Shown here in pieces: positions 57,681-64,000 of a stretch of 64,000 nt of DNA; position 1 is the first letter of the stretch; each line of letters opens with the position of its first letter. The notes under the pieces were generated by a model that worked only from the letters and a program-made list of their open reading frames with translations, was not told the DNA's origin and ran no database searches. The stretch comes from Plectrocnemia conspersa (Eukaryota > Arthropoda > Insecta > Trichoptera > Polycentropodidae). The stretch spans positions 806,001-870,000 of the forward strand of contig VTFK01000026.1 of NCBI GenBank assembly GCA_009617715.1, written 5' to 3'. Both the position numbers and the translations under genes were made by a program.

Positions 57681-58345
57681 TACAATATTGAACTTGGGAA
57701 CAAAGTATTTTCTAATCTACTTCATTCGTCCCCACAATCGCTTAACTTATCAAACATGGAAACATAATATCCTCAATAAGCCATTAGTGTCTTCGTCCAG
57801 ACAAAGATTGTTTAGCAAATGTTGTGTGTTGTGTCGATGCGAATCTCTGGTCCGGAAGGATGATTTTCATACATAACGTCTAAAATTCGACTGCGGTAGG
57901 AATCGGACTGTGCCATTTGCAACGTTAACGATGTCCAAACAAGTTACAACGGATTTCAGATTGTACAAACTTTCCGACGTCTCCAACGATTCGTCTAAAT
58001 AATACAATAATAGTACTAACAACCGACGGCGGACGATTTAAACGGAGAAGGAGTGATTTTTCGAAAGGTTGATATTGATTTTCAATTACGCGTGTCCCCT
58101 GCTCTACAAGATGCGATATTGATGCTCAACATCCGGCGCAGCATCTCCCTCGGAATTCTGATAAGGCCTTCGGCTGGATCGATTCTTCGGCCTAGGGTTG
58201 CCATGCCGAATTCTACAACAATGATGCATAAATTACATGCTGCCAGTTGCAAGGCAGGATGTGTTCGAATTAACGATCGGCCTATTTGATATCCATAAGC
58301 GATTTGCAAATTGACGCTAATATGCAAACGTCTGTAATGCAAACT
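57681..58345. promoter_or_regulatory. GC-richer island
   Basis: Mixed composition. Two plus-strand frames (57688-57876 and 58053-58289) and a minus-strand frame (58082-58342) are open; those over 58.1-58.3 kb overlap on both strands. No domain recognised. Candidate regulatory DNA. Confidence 0.35.
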
Positions 58346-58433
58346 ATTACGGATATGTGATGTAGTATTTTATCAGTATTTAAAACTGAAAATATGGAAA
58401 TTGTCTATTTATGATTAACACATAATTTTAATT

Positions 58434-58472
58434 TTAAAATTGAAATAATGCATTATTTTATTTCAATTTTAA
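58434..58472. repeat. Short AT-rich hairpin
   Basis: TTAAAATTGAAAT (58434-58446) is exactly complementary to ATTTCAATTTTAA (58460-58472). The arms are 13 bp but mostly A+T, so chance is a real possibility. Confidence 0.5.
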
Positions 58473-58719
58473 TGATTACTTCAACGATATGCATAAACGC
58501 TTGTTTATAATATAATAAAGAAATAAGCTGTTCGCCAGACAGTTGATAGTATTTATCATACGAAAGTTATGATAGTAGTTAAGGGTTAATTTCCATAAAC
58601 GTCGCTTTATAACGCTAAAGTGTGGAGATGTTTATCAGTGTTTATTATAACGTTAATGTGCTTTTATATATGAAATAGAATTATGATATTATATAATTAT
58701 AAAATAAAACACAGTAAAC
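58473..58719. other. AT-rich spacer
   Basis: AT-rich sequence; nothing recognised. Confidence 0.45.
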
Positions 58720-59230
58720 TCTTTCAGACCAGGCTTAGATACACATTACAAACAACACTAAAAGAGCCATTGGAAGTATTTAACTTTTATTGAAAAATAA
58801 AACCATTAACGGAAATGTTTAGCCACGTCTGGTTTAAGCGATCGAGCACGAAATTTTGTTTTATGGCTTTCGAAACGGCCCCGGCAATACAAACCGACGG
58901 GAAACTATACGAAAACTTTAAATCTCCGAGCTTGCGTTTGTCTGATAATTGAATCTAGGCCAATATGTTCCTGGAAGTTCTATGTGCCGCAAAACACCGA
59001 CCCTAGTGTAAGATATCGCGCAAAAACTATTATTATCGCCTCGCTACGTAAGCATGTATTTGCATAAATTAACCTAGACAAACATTTCACCATAAACCGT
59101 ATCCATAGCGTATTCAAGTATTATCGATGAAACAATTACACTTGAGAGTTCATTTTAGTGCGGTGTGGCTTAATTGTCTTGTTCAAAACATCCCTCGTTT
59201 TGGACCACTTCATTAGAAAGAACTCTTCAA
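58720..59230. promoter_or_regulatory. GC-richer island
   Basis: Mixed-composition DNA with peaks near 58820-58920 and 58980-59050. No unique frame or named motif. Confidence 0.3.
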
Positions 59231-59718
59231 AACCAAATTATCTATAATTGTCCAGAATTAAAATTAATTTCAGCGCGTTAATAACATGCTACAAACTCTA
59301 ATTTACTAATTACGTATAATATTTTAACCGAAATATTAAATTTATTGTTTGTATAAGATATTAGATCCGCATTAATTATACCCTAATGGCATGATAGAGC
59401 TTAATTAACCATATGAATTATTGGTATAATGGCTTTAAAATTGCGCTTAATAGTTAAATGGAAATTTGCGCGTAGAAATTGCATTCATATGAGTAAATAA
59501 TACACATTATGAAAGTAGCTAAATCAACTGATTTAGAACATTCAATATTTTCATATAGTCATAAAACTACATTATAAATAAAATGTACTTTTTTAAATCA
59601 CGAGACAATTTTTTGCCCTAAAAAAACCTAAATAAAATTATTTTAATTATTTAAAAAAACTGTGTACATTTACAGCTCAATTTTTGGCAAATATTATTGC
59701 CAAAGACAACTATAGTTA
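59231..59718. other. AT-rich spacer
   Basis: AT-rich sequence; nothing recognised. Confidence 0.5.
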
Positions 59719-59830
59719 TACCAGTATGATATTGTAGAAAATAGTATAATTCATTATCTTTATTACCTCAATTCAATATAAACCCTAGTGTTTTTAAATT
59801 TCTATCGTACCTGGAAAATTGGGATGAGAA
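59719..59830 (+). repeat. tRNA-derived SINE, copy 4
   Basis: CCAGTATGATATTGTAGAAA corresponds to the A-box head of copy 1 (CCAGCACGATAGTCTAGTGG). ATATAAACCCTAGTGTTTTT then AAATTTCTATCGTACCTGG corresponds to its body (ATATAAACATTAATGTTTTT then AAATTTATATCGTGTCTG). The B-box region is badly decayed. Confidence 0.55.
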
Positions 59831-60164
59831 ATTATTATAAAATAATGATTCCGATCGATCATCCTAGAATAATATTTCCTAAAAATTCTTAATCTCGTCA
59901 ATAAAATTGAGCCAGTGTTTAGTTACATCTATTGATTGTAAACTGTAATACTAGTTCATAATACACAAAATATTAGGGATGTTTTTCTCAATATAACTCA
60001 ATTTTTTTTTTTTTTATTATATTATTATATCTTAGATTTGTTTATCTACATAATATAATTTTCATTGTTTTAGATAACCCTATTCTACTTTTTTATTAAA
60101 TTACTATTGCTCTTTTACTAATACATTTATGGTTTAGAATAAAAATAATTAAAAATAACCGATT
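59831..60164. repeat. AT-rich spacer with a poly-T run
   Basis: AT-rich sequence including 14 T at 60002-60015. Nothing else was recognised. Confidence 0.5.
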
Positions 60165-60850
60165 TCAATTCTTATAGTTATATTTTTTATAATTTTGAAA
60201 TATTAATAGTAGTATTTTTCTCTTTCAAAAATTGTTTCATTCAAAAAATTGAGTGGTAGTCAGAAGGGGCTAAGTCCGGTGAATATAGAAACTACAATAA
60301 GACTTAAAGAATATTTTTTTACTATCCACTTGATGTTAAAAGTTTACTATATACTTCTGCCATCACTGTTTACCTGTCTCACTATACCAAAATAAAAACA
60401 CTTTTGAGATGTAATCGTTCTTTCTGCATTATATAGCAACTGTTTTTCTCAGTCACGTTTGAACAAATACCGCATTTTTTTGTCCTAAGTGATCTGATTT
60501 TAGAGAAATGGCTGTTATTGTTATTTTTCCGCAAAAACACCCCTTTTTCAAAGTTATTGCCAATATTTTTAAACATATTTGGGTAGTAGACTAAGAAGTA
60601 CGGAACTTGTTAATTTTTATTCGATGGTATGACTATTTAATCCCCTAAGTTGTGTGGCACACTTCAAATCTCATTCATAAAATTAAGAACAGCAAATTAA
60701 TTATAATTAACCTTTTCGTTCATTGTCTGACATCGATTATATTGCCATAAATTGCACAAACATTTTTTACAGCAGCTGTTTCTTTTATTTTCATATGAAA
60801 TTCTTACAATGTGCAACTCCAGAAGAATTTGTTAAAGACCAAATTTTAAT
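60165..60850 (-). pseudogene. Mariner transposase remnant (copy 2)
   Basis: On the minus strand the clearest block is YSPDLAPSDYH near 60290-60255, the diagnostic mariner sequence around the last catalytic Asp, followed by MKQFLKEKN. Upstream on that strand KETAAVKNVCAIYGNIIDVR resembles the first helix-turn-helix region, and KERLHLKSVFILV followed by VNSDGRSIYSKLL resembles the KxxLHPKKVMxxVWW and QTINSDxYCxQL blocks. The HDNARPH block is deleted and stops are frequent. This copy keeps the terminal Asp block intact, unlike the copy at 35.1 kb. The open 64-codon frame at 60382-60576 is part of this remnant in a shifted register. Confidence 0.7.
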
Positions 60851-61199
60851 ATTATTCCCCAATAAGGTATAAGTGTTTTTTATGTCATTAAGCAAAAATT
60901 AACAAGAGCTACAACATAAAAACTTAAAAATACATGTTAACATTTAACTATTTTCAAAACCTGTATGTTGAAAAACGTCATTATTTTTGGTTACTCTTAT
61001 ATTAATATGTATCTGATTTACCGACTTTCATTATGTTTATCACTTCTTACTAACTAGTAGTTTCAAAATTTGTTGCAAATAAAAATATGTTTTATGAGAT
61101 GTATACAAAAAACCATCAGCATAGTGAAAATTAGTGAAAATAGCTAGAATTAATATGTAAGATATTCCTAAATCTTTACATTTCAAAACCTTATTCCTT
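60851..61199. other. AT-rich spacer
   Basis: AT-rich sequence; nothing recognised. Confidence 0.45.
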
Positions 61200-61870
61200 T
61201 ATCATATCCGATAAATTATCACGCGAGCAAAACGATTACATCGTAATCCTTGTTAACGTGACCCGCCCCCCGATTTGACGGACACAATTTAAACTCGGGT
61301 CATTACGACGTTGATGGACGCTTACAACACGTTCGTCGAGCGTCGCTCGTTTTTTATCGCTAGCATTGATGAAATTTCAACCTGTTGGGGTCACTGCGAC
61401 CCCCCACCTGGTCATAATTCAAAACGTCTGACCCGCGAAGCGAGAACCGATCGGTGATTATTCAAAAACCGGCACCGATTATTGCCAACCAACGTCCGCC
61501 AATAGCTACCCACCCACCCTCACCCCCAAATGGCACATCCCCACCACTCGAAACAAAATGGCGGTTTGGACGTGTCGTGCATTTCGAAAAAAAAATACAA
61601 CAACCAGTTTCAAATTTGATTGATAACATTAGCGTGAACGTTTTTGTATTTTTGTTCCATTTTAATACATTTTTCTTTAAACCGCATGTTTAATTTTTTT
61701 TAAATATACCATTTAAATTACGCGGTAATTTTTCACGTTGCGTGCCGTATGCATACGTGATGTAATTATTATATTTTTCCGTATCGAATAATCACCGTTA
61801 ATGGGGCGTGATATTTTAGCGTTTAAAACGTTCATTTAGTAATGGGTTTAACGGGTCAGGTAAAATTATA
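61200..61870. promoter_or_regulatory. GC-richer island with CACCC boxes and a PHO/YY1-type site
   Basis: CCCACCCACCCTCACCCCC near 61509-61527 (Sp1/KLF-type boxes) lies about 26 bases from CAAAATGGCGG (61554-61564), the exact complement of the PHO/YY1-type site at 29427-29437. PHO sites combined with Sp1/KLF boxes are a known make-up of fly Polycomb response elements. The 79-codon plus-strand frame at 61454-61693 is proline-rich by composition and not called. Confidence 0.45.
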
Positions 61871-63789
61871 AAATTGTTTTTTAAGTTTCTATATTATCTT
61901 ATGTTTTTGAATACGATTTTTAACATGCAATGTTATTAATTAACATTTTTCAGTAATCTGATATCCGTATTTATTGTTTTGTTAGTAATAGCGGAATGTA
62001 AAGATACTATACTAGTATAAATTTAAGCAAAATATTTTATGTACACTAAAAACCTGCCGCTGAAAGTAAACACTAACTTTTTTTATTTATAGCATTTATA
62101 TTATAAACAAGCAAAATGTAGCAAAATAATGTTTGAAATTAAAAGTAAGAAAAAGTAAGGCATATGATAAGAAAATGTTCGTTTTAACTGATAAACTCTT
62201 GTTCTCAAAAAAATAAAAAATAAATATTTTTCAGTAAGTGTTACTTTGAGTCTTTTTGTAAATATTTTTTTTGCCAGTAGAGTTTTTTTTGATCTGGGTG
62301 AAAATTAACTAATTAGAAAAATTTTCAATTAACACATCAGAAATACGTTTGATAGGAACTAAAAATTCTGTTCAAATTGTAATTTTCTTTTAATGCTCGG
62401 CTTTGATATTAGAAACGCGTTTCACTTTCATAATCCATCAGCGATTTACGTTTTTTTATAACACTTCAATCCATAACCTGTGTGAGAGCAAATATTATTT
62501 TAAAACTGCAAAAATCCAAATAAAATCTGATATTTATTTATTTGTATTAAAGTAAAACCATCGTGGGCAATATAAAAAAACTACCACAAGTATATGTTAG
62601 ATATATTACATATTAAGCGATTTTTGATAAATCATACAACACTAAAAATCTGTAGCTTGTTGTGAAAATTCTAAAAAATAAATCGAGACATGAGAATTCT
62701 CGACATTTTTTCCCAAGTAATTCTCGAGAAACAGTTTCGAGAAAAAACACTAATTGTGAATTTTAGCTGATGAAAATCTTATTTTAATAAATAAATATGA
62801 TGAAGTGCAAAAACAATGTCAAAATGTATCCAAAACTGTTTCATATTATAATTTTAATATTCCTCGTACCATATGTAAATAACAAAATTGATACTGGATT
62901 TGAGATTACTCATTTCTTGACCAAATACACCTTGGCAATTAAAACGATAATATATTTTCAAAAGCTATCAAAAAGACATTTATATAAAACATTTATTAAA
63001 TTTGTCGGCTTGTAATATAAATTTTAAATATATTTCAAAGCTGTTAAACCATTTAATTGATTATATATTATACAAATATAAATTTCATATTTAATCAAAA
63101 CAATCTGTCAGAAAAATAAATAGATTAAATATCTATATTTAATCAGATAATTAAGTCACGCATTATTGCAATTCGATTATTTAATAGGCATTGAGTTATA
63201 ACTATGCGTAAATAGTATGACATGATTTATATTATAATAATATTGAGATAGCATGCTATGAATTAAAACAAATATTTTTTTTTATTAATTTGTCCAAATA
63301 TATTTTTAGATTCTATTTTTTTAAATTTAATTAATAACATCTATGATAAAAGTTTTGTAATGATTGTTTAATGTTGTACCTTAATTTATTTGAATACAAA
63401 TTTGTTTTAAGAAAAGCTATATTGCATCCAGATAAATAAAAAGTAATAAAAGCTATATTTATACAAAAATTTTATAAATCATTATCATACATAGATTAAC
63501 AAAAAATATGAATTTGTTATGTTTAATAATAATCTAAAGTGTGTAAATATACATTAGTTTTAATAACATTATTTATTCTTCTTATTTGAGTATTCAACGA
63601 GTGTCGTACTAAAATATTTATATACATAAATGTATATAAAAAAAACAAAATGTGTTTAATTTTAAAAGTTACGCAAAATTATGCAAATAAAAATATGAAT
63701 TATCAAATTAAACTATTATACGTATTGTCCGTTTGCAACTGAATTAACGGTGCTATGATAATTAAATTAGTCTGTAATTTATTCTCATC
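61871..63789. other. Long AT-rich spacer
   Basis: Nearly 2 kb of AT-rich DNA. The plus-strand 72-codon frame at 62797-63015 begins with two ATG codons and is mildly protein-like (for example KLFHIIILIFLVPYVNNKID), but it has no supporting signals and is not called. Confidence 0.5.
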
Positions 63790-64000
63790 ATTTTACGGGC
63801 GTTATTTAATTACATTAACGTTTAATACTTTTAAGCAAAAATTAGACGCCGATTGTCATCCGAGAAAGCGACGCTAATTGGCACGAAGTTTCCGCGGCAC
63901 AAACAAGGCGCTGATTCGATTTTTTCACCACGGACAGTATAAATCCCGCTTTTGCAAATGTTAATTTCAATTAGCGGAATCGTTTTCGAAAGTCTTCGCC
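63790..64000. promoter_or_regulatory. GC-richer island running off the right edge
   Basis: Mixed-composition DNA with GGACAGTATAAATCCCGC (Meis/Hox-like words) and TTTTGCAAATGTTAATTTCA (octamer-like and homeodomain-like words) near 63932-63971. Factor assignments are inference. The island is cut by the window end. Confidence 0.35.

Noticed and set aside
1..64000. Prokaryotic features (operons, CRISPR arrays, ribosome binding sites, rho-independent terminators)
   Set aside because: Composition, lack of long frames and animal transposons show a eukaryotic genome; hairpins lack bacterial gene context.
1..64000. Known insect microRNAs such as miR-10, iab-4, let-7, bantam and miR-9
   Set aside because: I scanned by eye for their mature sequences and found none; a computed search would be decisive.

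Overview
The window looks like eukaryotic nuclear DNA, most likely from an insect and quite possibly a lepidopteran. The composition is strongly A+T rich (judged by eye, not computed), no reading frame resembles a complete gene, and the recognisable elements are animal-type: a cecropia-like mariner family, a ZBED-type hAT element, a non-LTR retrotransposon fragment and a tRNA-derived SINE family. There are no operons, rRNA genes, CRISPR arrays or other prokaryotic features. The species cannot be settled from the sequence alone.

Layout: AT-rich spacer, often close to simple sequence, is interrupted about every 1-4 kb by some thirty islands of 150-1000 bases that are clearly richer in G+C. Main island positions are 3.2, 4.2, 6.4, 8.9, 10.2, 12.1, 13.1, 16.7, 19.5, 22.9, 24.0, 25.7, 27.6, 29.1, 31.1, 33.3, 34.5, 37.5, 39.0, 39.9, 41.9, 43.4, 47.2, 49.3, 52.5, 53.1, 56.2, 58.1, 58.9, 61.5 and 63.9 kb. 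They are open in several frames at once, which is expected of GC-richer DNA and is not evidence of coding. Several carry dyads and factor-type motifs. The simplest reading is a gene desert or very large intron with many candidate regulatory elements, as seen around insect developmental genes; this is inference.

Mobile DNA: a hAT element with 8-bp target-site duplication (44920-46453) holding a broken transposase; four mariner remnants (21.1-21.5, 24.6-24.9, 35.06-35.87 and 60.2-60.85 kb); a non-LTR reverse-transcriptase remnant (2.26-2.77 kb); four SINE copies (1.6, 20.2, 32.0, 59.7 kb); and two unclassified dispersed families (1.5/14.3/44.4/50.1 kb and 6.9/7.4/47.6 kb). All recognised coding pieces carry stops or frameshifts.

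Possible host coding sequence is limited to short frames: a candidate terminal exon on the minus strand (23363-23475), two on the plus strand (10852-11020 and 11118-11199), a 29-codon plus-strand frame at 42433-42522, a stop-interrupted minus-strand frame at 18446-18727, and a 65-codon minus-strand frame at 15825-16022. None was identified with certainty. Four compact hairpins (7.85, 18.2, 30.7, 41.2 kb) and two nested-dyad islands (16.66-16.74 and 27.60-27.72 kb) are the main structures not explained by genes or known transposons.
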